A DNA stretch of 64,000 bases from Tabrizicola_A aquatica (GCA_965194375.1 CBDAEL010000002.1); one strand, 5' to 3'. Counted from the stretch's first letter, positions 17,563-26,610 are shown. Translations and numbers: made by a program. Notes: generated from the letters alone by a model not told the origin.

Positions 17563-18588
17563 ATGCAAAAGGTTCTTATCGCTGCAGTCATGGCAGCGGT
17601 TGGCTTTTCGTCAGCGGCGCTGGCTGAAGGCAAGAAAATCGGCGTGAGCTGGGCGCAATTCCAAGAAGAGCGCTGGAAGATCGACGAAGCCGCTATGAAG
17701 GCTGCGATCGAAGCTGCCGGCAACGAATACATCTCGGCAGACGCTCAGTCGTCGGCTGAAAAGCAGCTGTCGGACATCGACGCGCTGATCGCTCAGGGCG
17801 TGGACGCGCTGATCATCAACGCTTGGGACAAGGACGCCATCGGTCCGGCCATCGAAAAGGCCGCTGCTGAAGGCATTCCGGTCGTCGGCTATGACCGTCT
17901 GATCGAAGACAACCGCACCTTCTATCTGACCTTCGACAACGTCGGCGTGGGCCGGATCATCGCTGAGTCGGTCTTCGCTGTGGCGCCCAAGGGCAACTAC
18001 GCGATCATCAAGGGCGACCCCGGTGACCCGAACGTTGGCTTCCTGCGTCAGGGCATGGAAGAGGTTATCGGCGCCGCTGTGGCATCGGGCGACATCGTGA
18101 TCGTCGGCGAAGCCAACTCGGACGGCTGGAAGCCGGAGAATGCTCAGAAGAACATGGAGCAGATCCTGACCGCCAACAACAACGCTGTTGACGCCGTTCT
18201 GAGCCAGAACGACGGCATGGCCGGTGGCGCTGCAGCGGCTTTGGCTGCACAGGGCCTGAACGTTCCGCTTGGTGGCCAGGACGGCGACTTGGCTGCGATC
18301 AACCGCGTGGCACGTGGCACCCAGACCGTTTCGGTTTGGAAGAACGCACGCGATCTGGGTAAAGCCGCTGGCGAAATCGCTTCGTCCTTGGCCGATGGCA
18401 CCGCTCTGGATGCAATCCCGGGTGCGTCGAAGTTCTCGGGTGGCGAGAAGGGCGTTGAAATGAACGCGATCCTGCTGAACCCGACCCCGATCACCAAGGA
18501 CACGCTGAATCTGGCGATTGACGCAGGTCACATCTCCAAGGAAGCCGCTTGCGAGGGCGCCATGGAAGGCGTCGCTGCTTGCCAGTGA
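17563..18588 (+). CDS. xylF: D-xylose ABC transporter substrate-binding protein
   Basis: 341 residues. A typical Sec signal peptide (MQKVLIAAVMAAVGFSSAALA-E, cleavage near residue 21) precedes a periplasmic-binding protein type 1 fold. The sequence KKIGVSWAQFQEERWKIDEAAM and VVGYDRLIEDNRTFYLTFDN is XylF-like. AGGAG-type site GGGAGGATACAC precedes the ATG. Codon choice differs from neighbours (many GCT, GAA and CGT codons), which fits high expression. A strong hairpin terminator directly after the gene would let xylF be made in excess over the transporter genes that follow. Confidence 0.93.
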   Translation: MQKVLIAAVMAAVGFSSAALAEGKKIGVSWAQFQEERWKIDEAAMKAAIEAAGNEYISADAQSSAEKQLSDIDALIAQGVDALIINAWDKDAIGPAIEKAAAEGIPVVGYDRLIEDNRTFYLTFDNVGVGRIIAESVFAVAPKGNYAIIKGDPGDPNVGFLRQGMEEVIGAAVASGDIVIVGEANSDGWKPENAQKNMEQILTANNNAVDAVLSQNDGMAGGAAAALAAQGLNVPLGGQDGDLAAINRVARGTQTVSVWKNARDLGKAAGEIASSLADGTALDAIPGASKFSGGEKGVEMNAILLNPTPITKDTLNLAIDAGHISKEAACEGAMEGVAACQ

Positions 18589-18600
18589 TCTAAGTCTCAT

Positions 18601-18636
18601 CCGGCGCCACCTGATCGGTGGCGCCGGAGTTTTTTT
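18601..18636 (+). terminator. Intrinsic terminator/attenuator between xylF and xylH
   Basis: Perfect 11-bp stem CCGGCGCCACC / GGTGGCGCCGG with loop TGATC, then AG and seven T. It is within the operon, so partial read-through would set the binding-protein to permease ratio. Confidence 0.9.
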
Positions 18637-18737
18637 CGAAGTCGGGTGGTCTTGCGCCCCTTGTGGCGTGTCCTTTGCGTGCCGTGCGGCATGCTGGGCA
18701 GTCCCGGCAACCTCCCTCTCACAGGTTGGACGAGGTC

Positions 18738-20129
18738 ATGAGCGACACCCCACATTCCCCCCAAACAAATACCAATCCTGAAGGCGCCATTGGCCGTTTT
18801 CTGCGTGCAACCGAGATTGACCCTCGCCTGTTGGGCATGGTGGGTGCTTTGTTGCTGATCTGGGTGGCCTTTGAGGCCTACTCCACCTTTGTCTTGGGGC
18901 GTCCCTCGCTGCTGTTGGGTGCGGCGCAGGCCGATGCGAACGGCTTTCTGACGCCGCGCAACCTGTGGAACCTTTCGGTGCAGACCGCCTATATCGGGAT
19001 CATGGCCACGGGCATGGTGTTGGTCATCATCACGCGCAACATTGACCTGTCGGTCGGCTCGATCATGGGCATGGTCGGCATGTATATGGGTCTGTTGCAG
19101 GTGGAATGGCTGACACCCGCGCTGGGGCTGGGCCATCCGACGATCTGGATCATCACGGTGATCTTTGGCATCGCCATGGGAGCCTTGATCGGGGCCTTTC
19201 AAGGTGTGCTGATCGCGTTTTTGAACATTCCGTCCTTCATCGTCACGCTGGGCGGGCTTTTGGTCTGGCGCGGTGCCGCCTTTTTGGTGGCAGGCGGCAA
19301 GACCATTGCGCCCTTGGATGAGACCTTCTCCCTGATCGGCGGCGGGTCTTTCGGGGCGCTGGGGCGCACGGGCAGCTGGATCTTCGGCGTGATCGCCTGC
19401 GTCTTTGTGGTCTGGGCCTTTCTCAACAGCCGCAAGTCGCGCCAAAAGCATGGCTTCTCGCTGCGTCCAGTTTGGGCTGAGACCTTTGTGATTGGTCTGG
19501 TGTGCAGCGTGATCATTGGGGCGACCGCGCTGGTGAACGCCTATATCTGGCCGATTGGGAACATTCAGAAATACTATGCAAGCATCGGGGCAGAGGTTCC
19601 GGCCTGCGCCCAAAAGGGCGGCGACATCTACAGTGATGTCTGCGCCAGCTTTGGCCATGGCTTTGCCTATCCGGTCCTGATCATGATTGTGGTGGCCATT
19701 TTTATGACCGTCTTGATGACCCGCACCCGCTTTGGTCGCTATGTCTTTGCCATCGGCGGCAACCCGGAAGCTGCGGCCCTGTCGGGCATCAACACGCAGA
19801 TGATGACGGTCAAGATCTTTACCCTGATGGGCGGCCTTGCGGGCATCGCCGCTGTCATCGGGGCGGCACGCCAGAACAGCGCCACCAATGCGATGGGCAA
19901 TCTGGACGAGCTTTACGTCATCGCCGCCGCCGTGGTTGGCGGCACCTCGCTGGCGGGGGGGGTTGGCACGATCTATGGCGCGATCATCGGCGCCTTGATC
20001 CTGACCTCCTTGCAGACCGGGATGGTGCTGATCGGCTTTGGCGACGGGTCGTATCAGCGCATCGTGATCGGCGTGGCGCTGGTTCTGGCCGTGTGGCTGG
20101 ACATCGTTTACCGCAAACGCATCAAGTAA
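18738..20129 (+). CDS. xylH: D-xylose ABC transporter permease
   Basis: 463 residues, long-type BPD_transp_2 permease with about ten to twelve transmembrane helices, longer than ribose-type permeases because of inserted segments at about 190-290 (TGSWIFGVIACVFVVWAF, then a periplasmic loop with two Cys). The conserved EAA-like loop NPEAAALSGINTQMMTVKIFTLMGGLAGIAAV contacts the ATPase. The ATG chosen follows GGACGAGG; the open frame further upstream crosses the terminator. Lies 12 bases before xylG. Confidence 0.9.
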   Translation: MSDTPHSPQTNTNPEGAIGRFLRATEIDPRLLGMVGALLLIWVAFEAYSTFVLGRPSLLLGAAQADANGFLTPRNLWNLSVQTAYIGIMATGMVLVIITRNIDLSVGSIMGMVGMYMGLLQVEWLTPALGLGHPTIWIITVIFGIAMGALIGAFQGVLIAFLNIPSFIVTLGGLLVWRGAAFLVAGGKTIAPLDETFSLIGGGSFGALGRTGSWIFGVIACVFVVWAFLNSRKSRQKHGFSLRPVWAETFVIGLVCSVIIGATALVNAYIWPIGNIQKYYASIGAEVPACAQKGGDIYSDVCASFGHGFAYPVLIMIVVAIFMTVLMTRTRFGRYVFAIGGNPEAAALSGINTQMMTVKIFTLMGGLAGIAAVIGAARQNSATNAMGNLDELYVIAAAVVGGTSLAGGVGTIYGAIIGALILTSLQTGMVLIGFGDGSYQRIVIGVALVLAVWLDIVYRKRIK

Positions 20130-20141
20130 GGGGCCAAGATC

Positions 20142-20903
20142 ATGGTAGACAGAACCGGAACCCCGCTTGTCGAGCTGCGCGACATCTCGATTGCTTTTGG
20201 CGGTATCAAGGCCGTGGATCACGTCACGGTGGACCTGTTCCCCGGCGAGGTTGTGGGCCTTTTGGGCCATAACGGCGCGGGGAAATCGACGCTGATCAAG
20301 TGCCTGTCGGGCGCTTACAAGAAAGACGCAGGCCAGATCCTGATCAACGGCGAAGAGGTGGAGATCAACGATCCCCGCGACGCGCGCGGCTATAACATCG
20401 AGACGATCTACCAGACGCTGGCCTTGGCCGACAATCTGGATGCGGCGTCGAACCTGTTTCTGGGCCGCGAGCTGGTCGGCGCGATGGGCTTTGTCGACGA
20501 GACCGCGATGGAGGCCGAAACCCGCAAGATCATGGGGCGGCTGAACCCGAACTTCCGCAAGTTCAACGTGCCGGTGAACATGCTGTCGGGTGGCCAGCGC
20601 CAATCGGTCGCCATTGCGCGGGCGGTCTATTTCAACGCCAAGATCCTGATCATGGACGAACCCACCGCCGCCCTTGGCCCGCATGAAACGCAGATGGTGG
20701 CCGAGCTTATTCAGGAGCTGAAGGCGCAGGGCTTGGGCATTTTCCTGATCGAGCATGACATTCACAACGTGATGAAGCTCTGTGATCGGGCGGTGGTGAT
20801 GAAAAACGGCCAGCGCGTTGGCACGGTGAATGTGAACGAAGTCACCGATGACGACATTCTGGGCATGATCATCATGGGCAAAAAGCCACCGCAGGCCTAC
20901 TGA
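20142..20903 (+). CDS. xylG: Sugar ABC transporter ATP-binding protein, single domain
   Basis: 253 residues. Walker A GLLGHNGAGKST, Q-loop IETIYQTLALADN, signature MLSGGQRQSVAIARAV, Walker B ILIMDEPTAAL, H-loop LIEHDIHNV. Classical XylG has two fused ATPase domains (about 510 residues); this one has a single domain and would work as a homodimer. It lies between xylH and xylB with gaps of 12 and 1 bases, so it is surely part of the transporter. Confidence 0.9.
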   Translation: MVDRTGTPLVELRDISIAFGGIKAVDHVTVDLFPGEVVGLLGHNGAGKSTLIKCLSGAYKKDAGQILINGEEVEINDPRDARGYNIETIYQTLALADNLDAASNLFLGRELVGAMGFVDETAMEAETRKIMGRLNPNFRKFNVPVNMLSGGQRQSVAIARAVYFNAKILIMDEPTAALGPHETQMVAELIQELKAQGLGIFLIEHDIHNVMKLCDRAVVMKNGQRVGTVNVNEVTDDDILGMIIMGKKPPQAY

Positions 20904-20904
20904 C

Positions 20905-22341
20905 ATGTTCCTTGGGTTGGACCTTGGCACTTCGGGGCTGAAGGGCATTCTCATCAATGACCGCCAAGAGGTGCTGGCCGAGGCATCGGCCCCGCTGACG
21001 GTGAGCCGCCCTGCCGAGGGCTGGTCAGAGCAAGAGCCATCGCATTGGATTGCGGCGGCGGAGACTGTGCTGGACAAGCTGGCCGGGTTTGGGTTGGGCA
21101 AGGTGCAAGGCATTGGGCTGTCGGGCCATATGCATGGCGCGACGCTCTTGGATGCGTCGGACAATGTGCTGCGGCCTTGCATCTTGTGGAATGACACGCG
21201 TGCCCATGTTGAGGCGGCGCGGCTGGACGCTGATCCGCGGTTTCGGGCGCTGTCGGGCAATATCGTGTTTCCGGGGTTTACCGCGCCAAAGCTGGATTGG
21301 GTGCGGGCGCATGAGCCGGGCGTTTGGGCCAAGGTGGCCAAGGTTTTACTGCCGAAGGATTATCTGCGGCTGTGGCTGATCGGCGATCATGTGGCCGAGA
21401 TGTCGGATGCGGCGGGGACTTCGTGGCTAGACACGGGCGCGCGCGATTGGTCGGATGATCTTTTGGCCGCGACCGGGCTTTCGCGTGCGCAGATGCCGCG
21501 TTTGGTTGAAGGCTCGGCGGTGTCGGGGGTGTTGCGCGACACGTTGGCGGAACGCTGGGGCATGGGCCGGGTGGTGGTCGCAGGTGGGGGTGGCGACAAT
21601 GCCGCCTCGGGCGTGGGGGTTGGCGTGGTGCGGGCGGGCGAGGCCTTTGTGTCTTTGGGCACAAGTGGTGTGCTCTTCGCGGCAAATGACGGTTATCAGC
21701 CTGATCCGGCGACCGCGGTGCATACGTTCTGCCATGCGTTGCCGGGGTCATGGCACCAGATGGGCGTGATCTTGGCCGCGACCGATGCCTTGAACTGGTA
21801 TGGCCGCTTTGTCGGCCAAGATGCGGCGGCGCTGACGGGTGCGCTTGGCGCGCTGCAGGCGCCGGGCAAGCCTTTGTTCCTGCCCTATCTGGGTGGGGAG
21901 CGGACGCCTTTGAACGATGCCGCCATTCGCGGGTCTTTCATGGGGCTTGAGCATGCCACCGACACCGCCGCAGGCACCCGTGCGGTGCTGGAAGGTGTGA
22001 CCTTTGCCCTGCGCGATTGCCGCGATGCCTTGGCCGCCACCGGCACCAAGATTGAGCGGTTGCTGGCCGTTGGCGGCGGGTCGCGGTCGGACTATTGGCT
22101 GCGCGCCATTGCCACGGCGCTGGAGGTGCCAGTTGATCTGCCCGTTGCGGGCGATTTCGGCGGTGCCTTTGGCGCGGCGCGGCTGGGCCTGATGGCCGCC
22201 ACCGGGGCCGGGGCCGAGATTGCCACGCGCCCGAAGATTGCGCGCTCGGTCGATCCGGACCGCGCGCTTGTTGATGCCTTTGGCGCGGGCCATGCCCGGT
22301 TCCGTGCCGCCCAAACCGCCCTGCGGGGCTGCCAGATCTAA
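20905..22341 (+). CDS. xylB: Xylulokinase
   Basis: 478 residues, FGGY carbohydrate kinase. N-terminal FLGLDLGTSGLKGILI phosphate-binding loop, substrate motif GLSGHMHGATLLD, and C-terminal ATP-binding GGGSRSDYWLRAIATALEVPV with the FGGAFGAARLG region. It phosphorylates D-xylulose to xylulose 5-phosphate in the cytoplasm. Starts 1 base after xylG and is followed by xylA 9 bases later. Confidence 0.94.
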   Translation: MFLGLDLGTSGLKGILINDRQEVLAEASAPLTVSRPAEGWSEQEPSHWIAAAETVLDKLAGFGLGKVQGIGLSGHMHGATLLDASDNVLRPCILWNDTRAHVEAARLDADPRFRALSGNIVFPGFTAPKLDWVRAHEPGVWAKVAKVLLPKDYLRLWLIGDHVAEMSDAAGTSWLDTGARDWSDDLLAATGLSRAQMPRLVEGSAVSGVLRDTLAERWGMGRVVVAGGGGDNAASGVGVGVVRAGEAFVSLGTSGVLFAANDGYQPDPATAVHTFCHALPGSWHQMGVILAATDALNWYGRFVGQDAAALTGALGALQAPGKPLFLPYLGGERTPLNDAAIRGSFMGLEHATDTAAGTRAVLEGVTFALRDCRDALAATGTKIERLLAVGGGSRSDYWLRAIATALEVPVDLPVAGDFGGAFGAARLGLMAATGAGAEIATRPKIARSVDPDRALVDAFGAGHARFRAAQTALRGCQI

Positions 22342-22350
22342 GGACATATC

Positions 22351-23652
22351 ATGCCCGGCTATTTCCACGGCATTCCGGCCATTCGTTACGAAGGCCCCGG
22401 TTCCACCAATGAGTTTGCCTTCCGCCATTACAACCCCGATGAGGTGGTGATGGGCAAGCGGATGGAGGAGCATCTGCGCTTTGCCGTCGCCTATTGGCAC
22501 TCTTTTGCCTATCAGGGCGGTGATCCGTTTGGCGGGCAGACCCTGCAACGCCCGTGGTTTGCCGATACGATGGCAGCGGCCAAGGCCAAGGCGGATGCGG
22601 CGTTTGAGTTGTTCGATATTCTGGGCGTGCCCTTTTACTGCTTCCACGATGCCGATGTGCGCCCCGAAGGCGCGACATTCGCCGAGAGCAAGCGCAACCT
22701 TGATGAGATCGTTGACTATTTCGCGCAAAAGCAGGGCCAGCATAAGGCCAAGCTGTTGTGGGGCACCTCAAACCTTTTCAGCCATCGGCGCTGGATGTCG
22801 GGGGCGGCCACCAACCCCGATCCGGATGTCTATGCCTATGCGGCGGCGACGGTGAAGGCCAATCTGGACGCCACGCACAAACTGGGTGGGGCGAACTATG
22901 TGCTGTGGGGCGGGCGTGAGGGGTATGAGACGCTGCTCAACACCGATCTGTCCGCCGAGCGGGCGCACGCGGGGCGGTTCTTGCAGCAGGTGGTCGAGTA
23001 CAAGCACAAGATCGGCTTCAAGGGCACGATCCTGATCGAGCCGAAGCCGCAAGAGCCGTCGAAGCATCAGTATGATTATGACGTGGCCACGGTTTACGGG
23101 TTCCTCAAGGATTTCGGTCTGGAGAATGAGGTCAAGGTGAACATCGAACAGGGCCATGCCATTCTGGCGGGCCATTCGTTTGAGCATGAGATTGCCACGG
23201 CGGCGTCCTTGGGAATTTTCGGGTCGATCGACATGAACCGCAATGATTACCAGTCGGGCTGGGACACCGACCAGTTCCCGAACAACCACGCCGAAAAGGC
23301 GCTGGCGTTTTATGAGATCCTGCGGGCGGGCGGTTACACCACCGGCGGCACCAATTTTGACGCCAAGATCCGGCGGCAGTCTTTGGATGCCGAAGATCTG
23401 GTCTTGGCCCATGTGGGCGGGATGGACACCTGCGCGCGGGCGCTGAAATCGGCGGCGGCGCTGTTGGAAAGCGGCGAGTTGGAAGCCGCGCGCAAGGCGC
23501 GGTATGCGGGCTGGACGACGCCTGCGGCCAAGGCCATGCTGGCAGGCGGGCTTGAGGCGGCGGCGGCGCGTGTCGCTGCGGAAGGGCTGGAGCCCGAGCC
23601 GAAATCGGGCCGGCAAGAGCGATTGGAAAACATGTGGAACCGTTACGTATGA
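22351..23652 (+). CDS. xylA: Xylose isomerase
   Basis: 433 residues, class II xylose isomerase. Metal and active-site signatures: FYCFHDADVRPEG (catalytic His), LWGGREGYETLLNTD, EPKPQEPSKHQYDYD, NIEQGHAILAGHSFEHE and the metal cluster IDMNRNDYQSGWDTDQFP. It converts D-xylose to D-xylulose. The site before the ATG is weak (AAGGACATATC). Its TGA overlaps the ATG of the next gene as ATGA, giving translational coupling to the haloperoxidase-like protein. Confidence 0.95.
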   Translation: MPGYFHGIPAIRYEGPGSTNEFAFRHYNPDEVVMGKRMEEHLRFAVAYWHSFAYQGGDPFGGQTLQRPWFADTMAAAKAKADAAFELFDILGVPFYCFHDADVRPEGATFAESKRNLDEIVDYFAQKQGQHKAKLLWGTSNLFSHRRWMSGAATNPDPDVYAYAAATVKANLDATHKLGGANYVLWGGREGYETLLNTDLSAERAHAGRFLQQVVEYKHKIGFKGTILIEPKPQEPSKHQYDYDVATVYGFLKDFGLENEVKVNIEQGHAILAGHSFEHEIATAASLGIFGSIDMNRNDYQSGWDTDQFPNNHAEKALAFYEILRAGGYTTGGTNFDAKIRRQSLDAEDLVLAHVGGMDTCARALKSAAALLESGELEAARKARYAGWTTPAAKAMLAGGLEAAAARVAAEGLEPEPKSGRQERLENMWNRYV

Positions 23653-24962
23653 CCCCGTCCCGCCGCCGTTTCCTGCAAGGGGCGGCGGCCTGCGGTCTGG
23701 CCGCGCTGCCGCTGCCTGCCCTGGCCGAGACCCGGGCGGCGGAGGCGGTCTTGGGCCAGTGGTATCGGCTGTTGATCGAGTTGATCCGCAACACCGCCAC
23801 CTATTCGCCCCCGGTGGCGGCGCGGTCTTTTGCCTATCTGGGCATCACCGCCTTTGAGGCTTTGGCCACGGGCAATGCAAGCTTGCGCAGCCTTGCGGGC
23901 CAAGTGCCAGAGCTTGCCCCCCTGCCCGCCCGCGAGGCCGCCCCGCATGACGAGGCGCTGGTGCTGGATGCCGCCCTTGGGGCGGCGATGGCGGTTTTGT
24001 TCGGCAATACCGGCCCGATGGGCCTGCGCGCGATGGAGGCGATGCGGACGGACATGGCTGCGACACTGGAGGCGGGGCTGGGCCCTGATCTCGTGGCGCG
24101 GAGCCGCACGCATGGCGCGGCGGTGGCGCAGCATATTCTGGACTGGGCGGCCGGCGATGGCGGCGCGGTCATTGAAAACATGGGCTTTCCCAAGGCGTAT
24201 ACCTTGGGCGACAAGCCCGAAAGCTGGCGGCCCACCTCGACCATCGGGGTGCAGCAAAAGCCCTTGTTGCCGCATTGGGGCACGAACCGACCCTTTGCCA
24301 TTCCGACGGACGGCGCCTGCGGGCTGCCGCCACCGCCACCCTACAGCGAGGAGCCCGGATCGGAGTTCCATGCGCAGGCGATGGCGACCTATCAGGCGTC
24401 AAAAAACCTGACCGACGAGCACAAAGCCATCGCGCGGTTCTGGTCGGATGATCCGATGATGTCGCCCACCCCGCCGGGGCATTGGGTGTCGATCATGCTG
24501 GACATTTTCGACCGCGACGCCCCCCCGGTGGAGCGCCGGGCCGAGGTGCTGGCCCTGCTGGGCATGGCGATTTCGGACGGGTTCATTCAGAACTGGCGGT
24601 CGAAGTATGAGCATGACCTGTTGCGCCCGGTCACCTATATCCGCCGGGTGATGGATCCCGATTGGGAGCCGATGCTGATCACCCCGCCGTTTCCAGAATA
24701 CCCGTCGGGCCATTCCACCCAATCGGGTGCGGCGGCGGGGGTCTTGGAGGGGCTTTACGGGCCGGGCTTTGCCTTTGACGACCACACGCATGAGGAGGAT
24801 GGCTTGGGCGTGCGGTCCTTTGCCGGGTTCCGCGAGGCCGCTGAGGAGGCTGCGATGTCGCGGCTTTATGGCGGCATCCATTATCCGATGGCCAATGAGA
24901 ACGGGCTGGCACAGGGGGCTTGTGTGGCAGGGCATATTCTGGGGCTGAAAACCCGTGCGTAA
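23649..24962 (+). CDS. Vanadium-dependent haloperoxidase/PAP2-family protein with Tat signal
   Basis: 437 residues. The N-terminus TPSRRRFLQGAAACGLAALPLPALA is a twin-arginine signal, so the protein is exported folded. The three vanadate/phosphate motifs are present: K319-x6-R326-P327, P352-S-G-H355 with EYPSGHSTQSGAA, and S404-R405-x5-H411. The Asp that usually follows the last His by four positions in haloperoxidases is Ala (GGIHYPMANENG). Family members oxidise halides with peroxide or act as phosphatases; which applies here cannot be told. It is coupled to xylA and overlaps the next gene by 8 bases. Confidence 0.88.
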   Translation: MTPSRRRFLQGAAACGLAALPLPALAETRAAEAVLGQWYRLLIELIRNTATYSPPVAARSFAYLGITAFEALATGNASLRSLAGQVPELAPLPAREAAPHDEALVLDAALGAAMAVLFGNTGPMGLRAMEAMRTDMAATLEAGLGPDLVARSRTHGAAVAQHILDWAAGDGGAVIENMGFPKAYTLGDKPESWRPTSTIGVQQKPLLPHWGTNRPFAIPTDGACGLPPPPPYSEEPGSEFHAQAMATYQASKNLTDEHKAIARFWSDDPMMSPTPPGHWVSIMLDIFDRDAPPVERRAEVLALLGMAISDGFIQNWRSKYEHDLLRPVTYIRRVMDPDWEPMLITPPFPEYPSGHSTQSGAAAGVLEGLYGPGFAFDDHTHEEDGLGVRSFAGFREAAEEAAMSRLYGGIHYPMANENGLAQGACVAGHILGLKTRA

Positions 24963-26490
24963 GTTGGTGCTTCTGACGCTCTTGGCGAGCCCCGCTCTGG
25001 CCGAAGACCCGGCCCTGCCGACTTACGTCGAGGAGACCGCGACATCGGGCATCACCACCGCCTATACCGGCGACTGGCAATACATGGTCGGCGGCGGCGC
25101 GGCGGTGTTTGACTGCGACGGCGATGCGCGGCTGGATGTGTTCATCGCGGGCGGTGAGGGGCCTGCGGGGATGTATCGCAACATGTCAGAGCCGGGGGGC
25201 GCTTTGCGCTTTGAACCGGTCGACGGGCTGGGGCTGACGGCGGTGACGGGGGCCTATCCGTTGGACGTCGACAGCGACGGGATCACCGATCTGGCGGTGC
25301 TGCGGATTGGGGAAAACCATCTGATGCGCGGGCTTGGCGATTGCCGGTTTGAAGATGCCAATGCCACTTGGGGCTTTGACGGGGGCGATGCGTGGTCCAC
25401 CGCCTTTGCCGCGACGTGGGAGGCGGGGCAGGATTGGCCGACGCTTGCTGTGGGCAATTATGTTGACCGCTTTGAAGAGGCCTTCCCGTGGGGGTCTTGC
25501 ACTGACAATTGGCTGCACCGCCCCAGTTCAAGCGAGCCGAAAGGCGCGGGCTTTGCAGCGCCCCTGCCCCTGACCCCCAGCCATTGCGCACTGTCGATCC
25601 TCTTTTCGGATTGGTCCGGCACCGGCGTGCGCGATCTGCGGGTGTCAAACGACCGGCAGTATTACAAGGGCGGGCAAGAGCAACTGTGGCATATGGAGGC
25701 CACCCCACGCTTGTGGACCGAGGCTGAGGGTTGGCAGCGGTTGCGCATCTGGGGGATGGGCATTGCGGCCCATGACCTGAATGCTGACGGGTTCAACGAA
25801 TATTACCTCACCTCGATGGCCGACAACAAATTGCAGGTGCTTGACCCCAAGGCGGGCGGCTTGCCGCGCTATAAGGATCAGGCGTTCAAGCGCGGGGTGA
25901 CGGCACATATGCCGTTCACCGGCGAGGATGCGCGCCCCTCGACCGCGTGGCATGCGCAGTTTGAGGATGTGAACAACGATGCGTTGGCAGATCTTTATGT
26001 GGTGAAGGGCAATGTTTCGACCATGCCCGACTTTGCCGCCAAGGATCCCAACAACCTCTTCCTGCAGCGCACCGATGGCAGTTTCCTTGAGGCAGGCGCG
26101 CAGGCCTTGAGCTTTGCCACCGGGCGCGGCGGGGCGGTGGCGGATTTCAACAGTGACGGGATGCTGGATCTCTTGGCCGTGAACCGTTGGGAGACGGCGC
26201 AGATTTGGCGCAATGTCTCGGAAGGTTTGGGCGGGTTCATCACGGTCGACCCGGTGCAAAGCGGAGCCAATCGCAACGCGGTGGGGGCGTGGATTGAGGT
26301 GCGGACCGATCAGGGATTGCAGCGCCGCGAGGTGACCGTGGGCGGTGGGCATCTGTCAGGCGTGCTGGCGCCGTGGCATTTCGGGATTGGCACCGCCGGG
26401 GCTGCCGAGGTGCGGGTGATCTGGCCGGATGGTGTCGTGTCGGAGTGGGTTCAGGCGCGGCCGGGTGAGGCTGTGGAGATGAAGCGCTAG
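24955..26490 (+). CDS. CRTAC1-type secreted protein with FG-GAP/VCBS repeats and ASPIC/UnbV domain
   Basis: 511 residues from a GTG start overlapping the previous stop by 8 bases. A Sec signal peptide (MRKLVLLTLLASPALA) is followed by beta-propeller-type repeats with Asp-rich calcium loops (FDCDGDARLDVFIAG, DVDSDGITDLAV, DLNADGFNEYYLT, DVNNDALADLYVV, DFNSDGMLDLLAV) and a C-terminal ASPIC/UnbV domain (GAWIEVRTDQGLQRREVTVGG...VRVIWPDG). Such proteins are extracytoplasmic and their activity is not well defined. Overlap with the haloperoxidase-like gene argues that the two proteins act together. Confidence 0.88.
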   Translation: MRKLVLLTLLASPALAEDPALPTYVEETATSGITTAYTGDWQYMVGGGAAVFDCDGDARLDVFIAGGEGPAGMYRNMSEPGGALRFEPVDGLGLTAVTGAYPLDVDSDGITDLAVLRIGENHLMRGLGDCRFEDANATWGFDGGDAWSTAFAATWEAGQDWPTLAVGNYVDRFEEAFPWGSCTDNWLHRPSSSEPKGAGFAAPLPLTPSHCALSILFSDWSGTGVRDLRVSNDRQYYKGGQEQLWHMEATPRLWTEAEGWQRLRIWGMGIAAHDLNADGFNEYYLTSMADNKLQVLDPKAGGLPRYKDQAFKRGVTAHMPFTGEDARPSTAWHAQFEDVNNDALADLYVVKGNVSTMPDFAAKDPNNLFLQRTDGSFLEAGAQALSFATGRGGAVADFNSDGMLDLLAVNRWETAQIWRNVSEGLGGFITVDPVQSGANRNAVGAWIEVRTDQGLQRREVTVGGGHLSGVLAPWHFGIGTAGAAEVRVIWPDGVVSEWVQARPGEAVEMKR

Positions 26491-26504
26491 GCAGGGCGCT
26501 CCTC

Positions 26505-26564
26505 GTCGAGCACTTCGTGCACTCCTCGTGGGGTGGTCGCCGAGGGGTGCACAAAGTGCTCGAC
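26505..26564. repeat. Long hairpin with 24-bp arms
   Basis: Arms 26505-26528 and 26541-26564 pair at 22 of 24 positions (beginning GTCGAGCACTT and ending AAGTGCTCGAC) around a 12-base loop. It follows the CRTAC1 stop by 14 bases and precedes the katG terminator. No T-run follows. It may end or protect the operon mRNA, or be a remnant of a small inverted-repeat element. Confidence 0.75.
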
Positions 26565-26573
26565 GCGGCAGAG

Positions 26574-26605
26574 AAAAAGGGCGCGGGGGGATCCCCGCGC
26601 CCTTT
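26574..26605 (-). terminator. Intrinsic terminator of katG
   Basis: 13-bp stem AAAGGGCGCGGGG / CCCCGCGCCCTTT with a 4-base loop. Read on the minus strand it lies 5 bases beyond the katG stop and ends in a run of five T. Confidence 0.88.
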
Positions 26606-26610
26606 GTCAG

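Noticed and set aside
18597..21341. 914-codon minus-strand open frame opposite xylH and xylG
   Set aside because: Pure antisense shadow: composition is rich in His, Arg and Gln and has no domain, while the plus strand encodes clear transporter proteins.
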